This document shows, in pieces, positions 46,717 through 57,103 of a stretch of 64,000 bases of DNA. The position numbers and the translations under genes were made by a program. The notes beneath the pieces were generated by a model. That model searched no databases. It saw only the letters and a program-made list of their open reading frames with translations, and was not told where the DNA came from. The stretch comes from Devosia beringensis (GTDB taxonomy: Bacteria; Pseudomonadota; Alphaproteobacteria; Rhizobiales; Devosiaceae): contig NZ_CP045422.1 in the NCBI RefSeq assembly GCF_014926585.1, forward strand, positions 2,758,001 to 2,822,000, read 5' to 3'. The first letter of the stretch is position 1; each line of letters starts with the position of its first letter.

Positions 46717-47931
46717 TCAATCGGCCATCGCCGTCGGGGCGACATATTCAGGTCGCAGCGCCACACCCTTCTGGGTGCGGACATGGTTGAGGAAGCGCGT
46801 GAACAGGTAGTGGCTGTCGCGCGGGCCGGGGCTGGCCTCGGGGTGGTACTGCACCGAAAAGATCGGCTTGCCATCGACGCTGAGGCCGGCATTGGACTGG
46901 TCGAACAGCGAGATATGGGTCTCGGTGACGCCCTTGGGCAGGCTGGCCTTGTCCACGGCAAAGCCGTGGTTCATCGAGGTGATCTCGACCTTGCCGGTGG
47001 TCAGGTCCTTGACCGGATGGTTGGCGCCGTGATGGCCCTGATGCATCTTGGACGTGGTGGCGCCCAAAGCCAGGCCGAGCAGCTGGTGGCCGAGGCAAAT
47101 GCCGAAGACCGGCTTGCCTGTTTCCAGCAGGGTCTGGATGGTGGGGACGGCATAGACGCCGGTCGCCGCCGGATCGCCGGGACCATTGGAGAGGAAAATG
47201 CCATCGGGCTGATGCGCCATGATCTCTTCGGCGGTAGCGGTGGCCGGCACCACGGTGACGCGGGCGCCCTGATCGGCCAGGCAGCGCAGGATATTGCGCT
47301 TGGCGCCGTAGTCGATGGCCACGACGTGGAATTCAGGATTGTCGAGCGTGCCATAGCCCTCGTTCCAGACCCAGCCAGTCTGGTCCCACTTATAGGTCTG
47401 GGCGGTGGTGACTTCCTTGGCGAGGTCGAGACCTTCAAGGCCCGGAAAGGCCTTGAGTTCGGCCTGGATCGAGGGCTCGTCGAAGTGGCCGTCCTCGGCA
47501 TGGGCGATGACGCCATTGGGCATGCCATGCTCGCGGATCAGGGCGGTCAAGGCGCGGGTGTCGATGCCGGTAATGCCGATGATGTTGCGCTTCTTGAGCC
47601 AGGCGTCGAGCTTTTCGGCAGCGCGGTAATTGGACGGGTTGGTGATGTCGGCCTTGAGCACGACGCCGCGGACGCCGGACAGGGCGGCCATGTTGACCGT
47701 CTCAATGTCTTCGTCATTGGCGCCGACATTGCCGATATGGGGGAAGGTGAAGGTGATGATCTGGCCGGCATAGGACGGATCGGTGAGAACTTCCTGGTAG
47801 CCGGTCATGGCGGTGTTGAAGCACACTTCGCCGGCGGCGTGGCCCACGGCCCCGATGCCGCGGCCTTCCAGGCGCGTACCGTCGGCAAGAATGAGCACTG
47901 CGGTCGCGGGGGATTGCTGCCAGCCGGTCAC
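46717..47931 (-). CDS. carA: Carbamoyl-phosphate synthase small subunit
   Basis: A 404-residue glutaminase subunit that feeds ammonia to CarB. The N-terminal CPSase domain (1-150) is followed by a class I glutamine amidotransferase domain with nucleophile C279 (G-I-C-L-G-H-Q) and H363/E365 (Q-Y-H-P-E-A). The start is GTG 47931 with GGAGG six bases away. It is divergent from yqeY, an order seen widely in Rhizobiales; carB is about 18 kb distant. Confidence 0.98.
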   Translation of the reverse strand: MTGWQQSPATAVLILADGTRLEGRGIGAVGHAAGEVCFNTAMTGYQEVLTDPSYAGQIITFTFPHIGNVGANDEDIETVNMAALSGVRGVVLKADITNPSNYRAAEKLDAWLKKRNIIGITGIDTRALTALIREHGMPNGVIAHAEDGHFDEPSIQAELKAFPGLEGLDLAKEVTTAQTYKWDQTGWVWNEGYGTLDNPEFHVVAIDYGAKRNILRCLADQGARVTVVPATATAEEIMAHQPDGIFLSNGPGDPAATGVYAVPTIQTLLETGKPVFGICLGHQLLGLALGATTSKMHQGHHGANHPVKDLTTGKVEITSMNHGFAVDKASLPKGVTETHISLFDQSNAGLSVDGKPIFSVQYHPEASPGPRDSHYLFTRFLNHVRTQKGVALRPEYVAPTAMAD

Positions 47932-48125
47932 GGTGGGCCTCCAAAGTTGGTTTCAGGTGTTCGCACGGCCACCAGAAAAGCTGTCGCACTTTTCCTGACC
48001 CGCGCATCCGACGATGTCGATTGAGGCCTCCTATTAGAAGCCTCGTCGCCGTGGCGCAAGTGGCGGCGCAGGTTGATTGTGCCTATATGGGACCAGAAAA
48101 TCACACAACAAGAGGATGAGACCCC

Positions 48126-48575
48126 ATGCGCGAACAGTTCAGCGAAGGCCTCAAGACGGCGCTCAAGGCGCGCGACCAGCGCCGCACAGCGACGCTGCGG
48201 GCCATTACCGCGGCCATCCAGGACAAGGATATTTCCATCCGCCAGGAGAATCGCGGGCCGGCGACCAATGAGGAAATCCTCGCTATCGTGCAGAAGATGG
48301 TCAAGCAACGCGAAGAGAGCTTTGCCATCTATGCGCAGGCCGGCCGGGCCGACCTGGCGACGGTGGAAAAGGAAGAGATCGACATCCTCAACGAGTTCCT
48401 GCCCAAGGGGCTGACCGAGGAAGAGGTCGAGGCCGCCATCCAGGCCGCCATTTCCACGACCGGCGCCGAGGGCGCCAAGGACATGGGCAAGGTGATTGCC
48501 CAGCTCAAGGCTGACTATCCGGGCCGGATCGACTTCGGCAAGGCGAGCGGCAAGGTGCGCGCGGCGCTGGCCTGA
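48126..48575 (+). CDS. GatB/YqeY domain-containing protein
   Basis: A 149-residue YqeY-family protein, similar to the tRNA-binding tail domain of GatB. It is mostly helical, with R-D-Q-R-R-T-A-T-L-R near residue 18, the central K-Q-R-E-E-S motif and C-terminal G-A-K-D-M-G-K-V-I. GAGG precedes the ATG. The function is not firmly established; a role in tRNA-dependent amidation has been suggested. In many relatives dnaG and rpoD follow directly; here three unrelated genes come first. Confidence 0.93.
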   Translation: MREQFSEGLKTALKARDQRRTATLRAITAAIQDKDISIRQENRGPATNEEILAIVQKMVKQREESFAIYAQAGRADLATVEKEEIDILNEFLPKGLTEEEVEAAIQAAISTTGAEGAKDMGKVIAQLKADYPGRIDFGKASGKVRAALA

Positions 48576-49769
48576 CTATTGCGCTGCCACCGCGTCGGCT
48601 GAGACCGGCGGGGTGGCGGGGCTGCGCTGCTCCCAGAGATGGGAGATGATGGCGATCAGCGTGGCCAGCACCACCGTGGTCGTGCCGATCAGCGGCAGGA
48701 CGCGGTAGCCCAGGCCAGAGGCGACCATGCTGCCGCCGAGCACGGCGCCAATGGCAATGCCGATATTGAAGCCGGTGGGGATGAGCGAGGACGCCAGGTT
48801 GGGGGCATCGGCGGCCCAGGCCAGGATGCGCGACTGCACCGGCGAGCCGAAGGCGAAGTTGATGCCGCCCCAGAGCACGACCATGATGGCCATGGGGACC
48901 GGCTGCGGCGCGACGAGGAACAAAGCCGTATAGGTGACCGCCTGGAGGCACAGGATGACGATCAGCGAGGGCATCAGGCGCCAATCGGCGAGACGCCCGC
49001 CGATGAAGACGCCGATGGTGGCACCGACGCCATAGAGCAGCAGGATCCAGGGCACGGTATTGACGCCCAGCCCGGTCACCTCGCGCAACAACGGGGCGAT
49101 ATAGGTGAAGAGGCTATATTGGCCGATCATCACCAGCATGACGATGAACAGCGAGGTGACGATCTGCTGACGGGCCAGGGCCTTGAACTCGCGCAGGAAG
49201 CTGCCGCTGGTGGTGTCGGCGCCGGCGGTGGGCGGCAAGGCGACGGCGATGATCAGCGTGGCCACGAGGCCCAGGGCCCCGACGGCCCAGAAGGTGGCGC
49301 GCCAGCCAAAGGCATTGCCGATGGCGGTGCCGCCGGGAACACCCAGAATATTGGACACGGTAAGGCCGGACAGGATGAGGGCAACGGCAAAGCCGCGCTT
49401 GTCCTGGGGCACCAGGTTGAAGGCCACGACGGCGGCAATGCCGAAATAAGTGCCATGCGCGACCGATACGATGACGCGGGCGAGCATCAGCCATTCAAAG
49501 CTTGGTGCCAGGGCACAGAGGGCCTGGCCGAGGGTGAAGACGGCGCCCAGGGCCAGAATCAGCACCTTGCGCGACATCTTCTTGGTGGCGACGGCGACGA
49601 TGGGGCCGCCAATGGCGATGCCGATGGCATAGCCGGTGACCAGAAAGCCGGCGGTGGGAATGGAGATGCCGAGGCCCTCGGCAACCTCGGGCAGCACGCC
49701 GGCAATGACGAATTCGGCGGTGCCGAAGGCAAAGGCGGCGAGGAAGAGGGCAATCAGCGGCAGGGACAT
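48576..49769 (-). CDS. MFS transporter, DHA1/AraJ-type
   Basis: A 397-residue major facilitator protein with twelve membrane segments, starting M-S-L-P-L-I-A-L-F-L-A-A-F-A-F-G-T-A-E-F, as AraJ/NepI-type arabinose or purine-nucleoside exporters do. The loop A-T-K-K-M-S-R-K-V and the helix-5 motif G-V-P-G-G-T are DHA1 signatures. ATG 49769 was preferred to an upstream TTG. It ends right after the yqeY stop, on the opposite strand. Substrate unknown. Confidence 0.92.
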   Translation of the reverse strand: MSLPLIALFLAAFAFGTAEFVIAGVLPEVAEGLGISIPTAGFLVTGYAIGIAIGGPIVAVATKKMSRKVLILALGAVFTLGQALCALAPSFEWLMLARVIVSVAHGTYFGIAAVVAFNLVPQDKRGFAVALILSGLTVSNILGVPGGTAIGNAFGWRATFWAVGALGLVATLIIAVALPPTAGADTTSGSFLREFKALARQQIVTSLFIVMLVMIGQYSLFTYIAPLLREVTGLGVNTVPWILLLYGVGATIGVFIGGRLADWRLMPSLIVILCLQAVTYTALFLVAPQPVPMAIMVVLWGGINFAFGSPVQSRILAWAADAPNLASSLIPTGFNIGIAIGAVLGGSMVASGLGYRVLPLIGTTTVVLATLIAIISHLWEQRSPATPPVSADAVAAQ

Positions 49770-49949
49770 GGCACAAACCGCCAAAGGCGGGCCTCATTGG
49801 ATGCCGTTTCAGACCACAGGCTTGCCGGGGCAGCAATCAACAAATTGCTCGTAGGGCTATAGAAAAGTTGTAACGATGGCGCTGACGGGCGGGGCCCCGT
49901 TGCGGGCGTCGGCAGTTGTGCCGGCCCTGCGAGCGTATAGGAGGCATCG

Positions 49950-50513
49950 ATGACGGTATCGGGTAAGACGAAACGGCGCTTTGCGCTGGCGACGGCGCTG
50001 CGCGGCGTGTTCATGCTGCTGGCGGGGCTCTATGCGGTGATCTGGCCGACCGAGGCGCTGACCGTGCTGGTGCTGGCGGGCGGGATCCTGCTGGCAATCG
50101 ACGGCGTGCTGGGGCTGTGGAGCCTGACCTTCGGCGGCGGCAAGAGCGGCAATTACTGGTTTGACGTCGCCAGCAATGGCCTGTCGCTGCTGCTGGGCCT
50201 GCTGATCCTGGTCAGCCCCCTGCTGGCAACGATCTTTACGGTGACCGTGATGGCCACGCTGGTGGGTATCGTGGCGCTGGTGGTCGGGGTGATGCAGATC
50301 GTGGTCATTACCCGCGAGCGCGAGCACTATGCCCGGATCTGGCCGGTCGTGCTGTCGGGCGTGTCCTATGTGCTGCTCGGCCTGCTGTTCCTGTTCTTCC
50401 CGCTGCTGACCGCCTCGATCGGGGTGATCTTTGGCGGCGTGCTGCTGATCATGTTCTCGTTCGGCCTGTTCGGCTGGGCCTGGCGCCTCTATCAGCGCAG
50501 CAAGGCCGCCTGA
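49950..50513 (+). CDS. HdeD-family membrane protein (DUF308)
   Basis: A 187-residue protein with six predicted membrane helices in three pairs, the DUF308/HdeD layout: helix-pair repeats with W-P-T-E-A-L-T-V-L, G-L-L-I-L-V-S-P and F-L-F-F-P-L-L-T-A. In E. coli HdeD contributes to acid resistance at high cell density. The start ATG follows AGGAGG seven bases upstream. Its role here is unproven. Confidence 0.88.
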   Translation: MTVSGKTKRRFALATALRGVFMLLAGLYAVIWPTEALTVLVLAGGILLAIDGVLGLWSLTFGGGKSGNYWFDVASNGLSLLLGLLILVSPLLATIFTVTVMATLVGIVALVVGVMQIVVITREREHYARIWPVVLSGVSYVLLGLLFLFFPLLTASIGVIFGGVLLIMFSFGLFGWAWRLYQRSKAA

Positions 50514-50519
50514 TCAGGC

Positions 50520-50915
50520 TCAGCGATAGATGACGGCGACGCCGGCAACGGCGTCGTCCTGGCGATAAATTTCGGCGCCGGGCGGGATTGTGATTTCGAT
50601 ATTGCCGAAGCCATCCCAGCGCGGCGCCAGATCGGCGTCGGCGCCGATCGAGACAAAGCTGGTGGCGTCCTCGGGCACCGGGTCGCCTACCGGCAGCAGG
50701 GCCGCCTGGGTATTGGGGCCGCTGTCGGGCCCGCAGGATCGCGAGAAGACTACCAGATCAAAGCGCTGGTCAGGGGCGGTGACCCGGGCATTTTCAGTGG
50801 CGCCACAGGATGGCAGGAGGCCGGCAACGGCCCAGAGCAGGCCGCCGATGGCCAGCGCTGGCAGCGTGGTCAGCACAAGCAGATTGCGGAGACGGAATTT
50901 GCCGGTGGCGTTCAC
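50520..50915 (-). CDS. Hypothetical protein with N-terminal membrane segment
   Basis: A 131-residue protein starting with GTG, with GGAG upstream. A hydrophobic segment (about 10-34) ends at a Cys (L-P-S-C-G), giving either a membrane anchor or a loosely lipobox-like site. The rest is a beta-rich periplasmic domain with F-S-R-S-C-G-P-D-S-G-P-N-T-Q, a pattern (R-x-C-G-x-x-x-G-x-x-T-Q) shared with small unknown proteins of the DUF5412 kind. It is convergent with the HdeD-like gene. Function unknown. Confidence 0.72.
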   Translation of the reverse strand: MNATGKFRLRNLLVLTTLPALAIGGLLWAVAGLLPSCGATENARVTAPDQRFDLVVFSRSCGPDSGPNTQAALLPVGDPVPEDATSFVSIGADADLAPRWDGFGNIEITIPPGAEIYRQDDAVAGVAVIYR

Positions 50916-50985
50916 AATCGGCTCCGTGCTGTGGATAAGTTGATGGGCCGTGACTCGGGCACGGGGAATGCTTATCTAGCAGATC

Positions 50986-52920
50986 ATGCGCTTTTCCGAT
51001 CAGTTTCTGGACGAGATCCGCCAACGCCTGCCGATCACGCAGGTGGTGGGTCAGCACGTCATGTGGGACAAGCGCAAGAGCCAGCCGGCCAAGGGCGACA
51101 TGTGGGCCTGCTGCCCGTTCCATGGCGAGAAAAGCCCGAGCTTTCATGCCGATGACCGGCGCGGGATCTATCATTGTTTTGGCTGTGGCGTGTCGGGCGA
51201 CCACTTCAAGTTCCTGACCGAAAAGGCTGGTATGAGCTTTCCCGAGGCCGTCGAGCGGCTGGCGGAAATGGCCGGCGTGCCGATGCCGGCGCGCGACGAA
51301 CGGCAGGAGCAGCGGGCGGCCGAGCGCAAGAGCCTGACCGATGTCATGGAACTGGCGACCAAGTATTTCGAGGCCGCGCTCAGCCACAATATCGGGGCGC
51401 GGGCGCGCGGCTATCTGCTGGAGCGCGGCGTTTCGGCGCAGAGCCAGGCGCGGTTCCGCATCGGCTTTGCCCCGGACAGCCGCAATGGACTCAAGGAGCA
51501 TCTGGCGGCCAATGGCGTCTCGGCGCAGGACATGATCGATACGGGCATGGTGGCGGTGCGCGAGAACGATCCGCTGCCCTATGACCGGTTCCGCAACCGC
51601 GTGATGTTCCCGATCATGGATTTCCGCGGCAAGGTGATCGCCTTTGGCGGGCGGGCGCTGTCGGCGGATGTGCCGGCGAAGTATCTCAACTCCCCCGAGA
51701 CCGAGCTCTTCCACAAAAGGCAGACGCTCTATAACGGGCAGGGGGCGCGGCAGGCGGCCCATGACGGCAGCACGATCGTCGTGGTGGAAGGCTATCTCGA
51801 CGTGATCGCTGCGGTGGCGGCGGGCTTTGAGGGCACGGTAGCGCCTCTGGGTACGGCGCTGACGGAAGAGCACCTGCAACTGCTGTGGCGCATGAGCCCG
51901 GACCCGATCCTGTGCTTTGACGGCGACAAGGCCGGCCTCAAGGCGGCCGAGCGCTCTGCCGATATGGTGATGCCCCATCTCAAGCCGGGCTATACGGTGC
52001 GGATCGCTACGCTGCCCGAGGGGCAGGACCCGGACGACCTGATCAAGGCGCAGGGGCGGGCGGCCTTTGCCGATGTGCTGGACCGGGCGCGCAGCCTGTC
52101 GGACATGATCTGGAGCATGGAGACCGGCGGGCTGGTGCCTGAGACCCCCGAGGCGCGGGCGGCGCTGCAGGCGCGGCTGCGCGAGCGCAGCAATTCGATC
52201 CAGGATAGCTCGGTGAAGTTTCACTATGCCCAGGCCTTCGATGAAAAGCTGCGGGCCTTCCTCGCGCCGGTGCGGCAGAACCGGTTCGAGCCGCGCAATG
52301 GCCAGCAGCGCTACGGCCAGAGCGGGGCCTATGGCTATCCGCGCGGCGGCACGCCCCGGTTGGTGGTGTCGGACACGCTGCGTAATTCGCGGCTGCTCAA
52401 GCCCGGCGCCCTGGCGGACGCCACGCCGCGCGAAGCGGCCATCATTCTCAGCCTCGTCAATCACCCCGCGCTGGTGGAAGACAGTTTCGAAAATCTGGCC
52501 CATCTCGACTTTGAAACGCCGGCGGCGCAAAAAGTGATGAGCGAGATCCTGAGCCTGGTTGTGCGGCATCACGATATCTCGGCGGACGACCTGCGGGCGG
52601 CGCTGGGCGCCCGTGGCCATGGCCCGGCGATTGCCCGGATGGCCGATGTGCTGATGCGCCAGGGGGTCTGGCAGATTGCTTCGGAGATCGCCCTGGCCGA
52701 TGCCCAGACTGGATTGAGTCATGCCCTGGCCTTGCATAACAAGAAAGTTCAGCTAAATAGGGAGTTGAAAGCAGCCGAAGCAGCGCTGGGCGAAGACCCG
52801 AGCGAAGAAACCTTTGAAAGGCTGCGAGACATCAAGAACCAGATTACCACTGTGGATGGCACAGAGGCATTGATCGAAGGCTTTGGTTCGTTATCGGGGC
52901 GCGCGACACGCAGTTTTTAG
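50986..52920 (+). CDS. dnaG: DNA primase
   Basis: A 644-residue primase that makes RNA primers at the replication fork. The CHC2 zinc ribbon (C43, H46, C64, C67) is followed by the N-terminal catalytic subdomain and the TOPRIM domain (about 260-345, with V-V-V-E-G-Y-L-D and C-F-D-G-D-K-A). A helicase-binding C-terminal domain follows. A disordered Gly/Tyr-rich linker at about 430-455 separates the last domains. It is followed by rpoD. Confidence 0.97.
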   Translation: MRFSDQFLDEIRQRLPITQVVGQHVMWDKRKSQPAKGDMWACCPFHGEKSPSFHADDRRGIYHCFGCGVSGDHFKFLTEKAGMSFPEAVERLAEMAGVPMPARDERQEQRAAERKSLTDVMELATKYFEAALSHNIGARARGYLLERGVSAQSQARFRIGFAPDSRNGLKEHLAANGVSAQDMIDTGMVAVRENDPLPYDRFRNRVMFPIMDFRGKVIAFGGRALSADVPAKYLNSPETELFHKRQTLYNGQGARQAAHDGSTIVVVEGYLDVIAAVAAGFEGTVAPLGTALTEEHLQLLWRMSPDPILCFDGDKAGLKAAERSADMVMPHLKPGYTVRIATLPEGQDPDDLIKAQGRAAFADVLDRARSLSDMIWSMETGGLVPETPEARAALQARLRERSNSIQDSSVKFHYAQAFDEKLRAFLAPVRQNRFEPRNGQQRYGQSGAYGYPRGGTPRLVVSDTLRNSRLLKPGALADATPREAAIILSLVNHPALVEDSFENLAHLDFETPAAQKVMSEILSLVVRHHDISADDLRAALGARGHGPAIARMADVLMRQGVWQIASEIALADAQTGLSHALALHNKKVQLNRELKAAEAALGEDPSEETFERLRDIKNQITTVDGTEALIEGFGSLSGRATRSF

Positions 52921-52939
52921 AGATTTTCTCTAAAAGCGG

Positions 52940-52951
52940 GCGCGTACGCGC
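52940..52951. repeat. 12-bp palindrome in the dnaG-rpoD gap
   Basis: GCGCGTACGCGC is a perfect palindrome, 20 bases after the dnaG stop in a gap of 182 bases. No T-run follows, so it is not an obvious terminator. It may be a regulatory site or a hairpin that tunes rpoD expression. Confidence 0.4.
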
Positions 52952-53102
52952 GATTTCGCATATGATCATGCGAGATGCTCGAGACGGACCGGGTGGCTGC
53001 TGGCGTAACGCCTGAGTGACCAAACCTTTACCTTGCTTTGAGGAGTCACCACTTAAAGCCTTATTCGGACCCGGGCGCTGACGGGTTTCGACGGAGTACC
53101 AG

Positions 53103-55172
<2,070 letters not shown>

Positions 55173-55182
55173 GACATGGACG

Positions 55183-55443
55183 ATGCCGACGATCTCACGA
55201 TTTTATGGCATCGTCATTCTCATGTACTGGAACGACCATGCGCCACCGCATTTTCATGCCCTATATGGCGAGGATGAGGGGGTTGTCGCTCTCGACAGTC
55301 TGGCGCTCATTCGCGGACATCTCCCTCATCGGGCGATGAACATGGTGGTCGAATGGGCGGAACAGCACAGTCGGGAACTGGAAGAGGATTGGGAACTATG
55401 CCGATCTCGTCAAATGCCAAACAAGATCGAGCCGCTGGGATAG
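55183..55443 (+). CDS. DUF4160 domain protein
   Basis: An 86-residue protein with the DUF4160 hallmark P-T-I-S-R-F-Y-G-I-V-I-x-M-Y near the start and H-A-P-P-H-F-H-A, a His-rich strand that suits metal or nucleic-acid contact. It begins ten bases after rpoD. DUF4160 genes are typically followed by DUF2442 genes in bacteria, as here, and pairs of this sort are often suspected toxin-antitoxin units. Activity has not been shown. Confidence 0.85.
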   Translation: MPTISRFYGIVILMYWNDHAPPHFHALYGEDEGVVALDSLALIRGHLPHRAMNMVVEWAEQHSRELEEDWELCRSRQMPNKIEPLG

Positions 55444-55727
55444 AAGCTGCGCTCAAGCCTGGAATTCCCTGGCATGTCACTGCAGTGCAACCTGCACCCG
55501 ATTACACCTTCGCGGTGGAATTCGCCGATGGCGTGAGCGGAACTGTTCGCATGGCCGGCATGATCCATGCCGATGATGCCGGCGTGTTCGCAGCGCTGCG
55601 CGATGTTGCGCTCTTCATGCAGGCTTTCGTCAGCGATTATGGCGCCGTGACCTGGCCCGGAGAACTCGACCTTGCACCGGACGCAATGTATGACGAGATT
55701 CGTGCCAAAGGCGAATGGGTGCTGTGA
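55398..55727 (+). CDS. DUF2442 domain protein (first copy)
   Basis: A 109-residue protein with a DUF2442 domain (about 28-105): W-H-V-T-A-V-Q-P, F-A-V-E-F-A-D-G-V-S-G and W-P-G-E-L-D-L-A-P-D. It starts with ATG 55398 inside the last 46 bases of the DUF4160 gene, so the two are translated from overlapping frames. If the pair is a toxin-antitoxin unit this would be the second gene; which protein is which cannot be read from sequence. Confidence 0.82.
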   Translation: MPISSNAKQDRAAGIEAALKPGIPWHVTAVQPAPDYTFAVEFADGVSGTVRMAGMIHADDAGVFAALRDVALFMQAFVSDYGAVTWPGELDLAPDAMYDEIRAKGEWVL

Positions 55728-56032
55728 GCGCGGAAACAGGCATCAAGCCACCCCGCCTCAAGGTCACAGCGATCCGGGCGATCGTGCCGTTCAAGCTGGT
55801 GGTGACGTTTTCCGACGAGTCCTCGGGGACGTTCGACGCGGCCGGGATGATCGGGGAGCGCGGCGAGGGCACTGAACCCTTGCGGGACCGGCGGTTTTTT
55901 GGTTCGGTCGAACTGACCAATGGCGTGCCGACCTGGCCTAACCACTTTGATATCTCGCCGGCCTGGCTGCGCGAGGAAATGGAAAAACGCGGCGAGCTCA
56001 GGCTGCCGCTGCCGGTACGGCGCCGACGCTGA
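55724..56032 (+). CDS. DUF2442 domain protein (second copy)
   Basis: A 102-residue DUF2442 protein (L-K-V-T-A-I-R-A-I, V-V-T-F-S-D-E-S-S-G and W-P-N-H-F-D-I-S-P). It starts with GTG 55724, whose GTGA overlaps the stop of the first copy; an ATG nine bases upstream is an alternative. The copies differ greatly in sequence. A second DUF2442 gene next to a DUF4160-DUF2442 pair is unusual. The very basic C-terminus (V-R-R-R-R) may bind nucleic acid. Confidence 0.82.
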   Translation: MSAETGIKPPRLKVTAIRAIVPFKLVVTFSDESSGTFDAAGMIGERGEGTEPLRDRRFFGSVELTNGVPTWPNHFDISPAWLREEMEKRGELRLPLPVRRRR

Positions 56033-56055
56033 CCGACACAAGAGGAGACGTGCCC

Positions 56056-56346
56056 ATGTCGTTCTGGAAATCCCTGTTTGGTGGTGGCGCCGACACGAGC
56101 GCGCCCGCAGGCGACAAGGTACTGGGTGAGGAAAGCTACAAGGGCTTTCTCATCAAGGCGATCGAGATGAAGGCCGGCAGCGAGCTGCAGCTGGCCGGCA
56201 CGATCGAGAAAGAGATTGGCGGAGAGCTCAAGAGCTACCGGTTCGTGCGCGCCGACCGCATGAGCTCGCGCGATGATGTGACGGCCCTGGCGCTGTCCAA
56301 GGGCAAGCAGATCATTGACGAGCAGGGCGAGAAGATCTTCAGCTAG
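56056..56346 (+). CDS. HlyU-family protein
   Basis: A 96-residue HlyU-family (PF10115) protein, named after a Vibrio transcription activator but usually without a proven DNA-binding role in alphaproteobacteria. It shows S-F-W-K-S-L-F-G-G-G at the start, then Y-K-G-F-L-I-K-A, the central E-I-G-G-E-L-K-S-Y-R-F-V-R-A-D and C-terminal I-I-D-E-Q-G-E-K-I-F-S. ATG 56056 is eight bases after GAGGAG. It is in line with the DUF2442 genes and may share a transcript. Confidence 0.85.
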   Translation: MSFWKSLFGGGADTSAPAGDKVLGEESYKGFLIKAIEMKAGSELQLAGTIEKEIGGELKSYRFVRADRMSSRDDVTALALSKGKQIIDEQGEKIFS

Positions 56347-56433
56347 TTCGACCGACACAGATATTTACGCAGACTGGCGCCGGCGGACCGCAAGGGTTCG
56401 CGGGGCTTGTCTGCCATACAGGAGAATAGACCC

Positions 56434-56655
56434 ATGGCCAGAAAACCAACCGCCCGCAGTGAATTCGTGATGTTCGACGTGTTCTATGTCGATGGCAGCC
56501 AGCGCTCCAACCGCAAGGTGGACGGCAATCTGCTGGGGGGCCTCGACGGCGACGAGCCGGCCAAGGCAGCAATCGAAGAGCAGGACCGCCTGATTTCGGA
56601 AAAATCCGGCCTGCCGCCGCTCGAGATCAAGTCGATCAAGCGCTCGGGCAAGTAG
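56434..56655 (+). CDS. Small hypothetical protein upstream of queF
   Basis: A 73-residue soluble protein preceded by AGGAG (start 56434). It begins [10 protein letters not shown] and has [16 protein letters not shown] and a charged C-terminal helix with I-E-E-Q-D-R. I do not recognise the family. One base separates its stop from queF, so they share an operon; this could be a species-specific partner of queuosine metabolism, but that is guesswork. Confidence 0.72.
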   Translation: MARKPTARSEFVMFDVFYVDGSQRSNRKVDGNLLGGLDGDEPAKAAIEEQDRLISEKSGLPPLEIKSIKRSGK

Positions 56656-56656
56656 C

Positions 56657-57103
56657 ATGAGCGGGTTGCAACTGGGGCGCGCCGTCGAGGCTGCGGCGCA
56701 GCCGGAAGACGCCGTGCTCGATCCGGTGCCCAATCCGCATCCAGACATTGACTACGTGGCGCGCTATGTGGCCCCCGAGTTCACCTCGCTCTGCCCGGTG
56801 ACCGGGCAGCCCGATTTCGCGCATCTGGTGATCGACTATATTCCCGACCAGCTGCTGGTGGAATCCAAGTCGCTCAAGCTCTACCTGACCTCGTTCCGCA
56901 ATCATGGCGCCTTCCATGAGGGCTGCACCATCGACATTGCCAAGAAGATCATCGCGACCATTGCGCCGCGCTGGCTGCGCATTGGCGGCTACTGGTATCC
57001 GCGCGGCGGCATTCCGATCGATGTGTTCTTCCAGACGGGGCCAGCGCCCGAAGGCGTCTGGATCCCCGACCAGGGCGTGGCGCCCTATCGCGGGCGGGGT
57101 TAG
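56657..57103 (+). CDS. queF: NADPH-dependent 7-cyano-7-deazaguanine reductase
   Basis: A 148-residue QueF of the short (type I) form, which reduces preQ0 to preQ1 in queuosine synthesis. Catalytic C46 (S-L-C-P-V-T-G-Q-P) and D53 are in place, and the QueF motif [15 protein letters not shown] is intact. Other queuosine genes are not in the window and no preQ1 riboswitch was recognised upstream. Confidence 0.97.
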   Translation: MSGLQLGRAVEAAAQPEDAVLDPVPNPHPDIDYVARYVAPEFTSLCPVTGQPDFAHLVIDYIPDQLLVESKSLKLYLTSFRNHGAFHEGCTIDIAKKIIATIAPRWLRIGGYWYPRGGIPIDVFFQTGPAPEGVWIPDQGVAPYRGRG

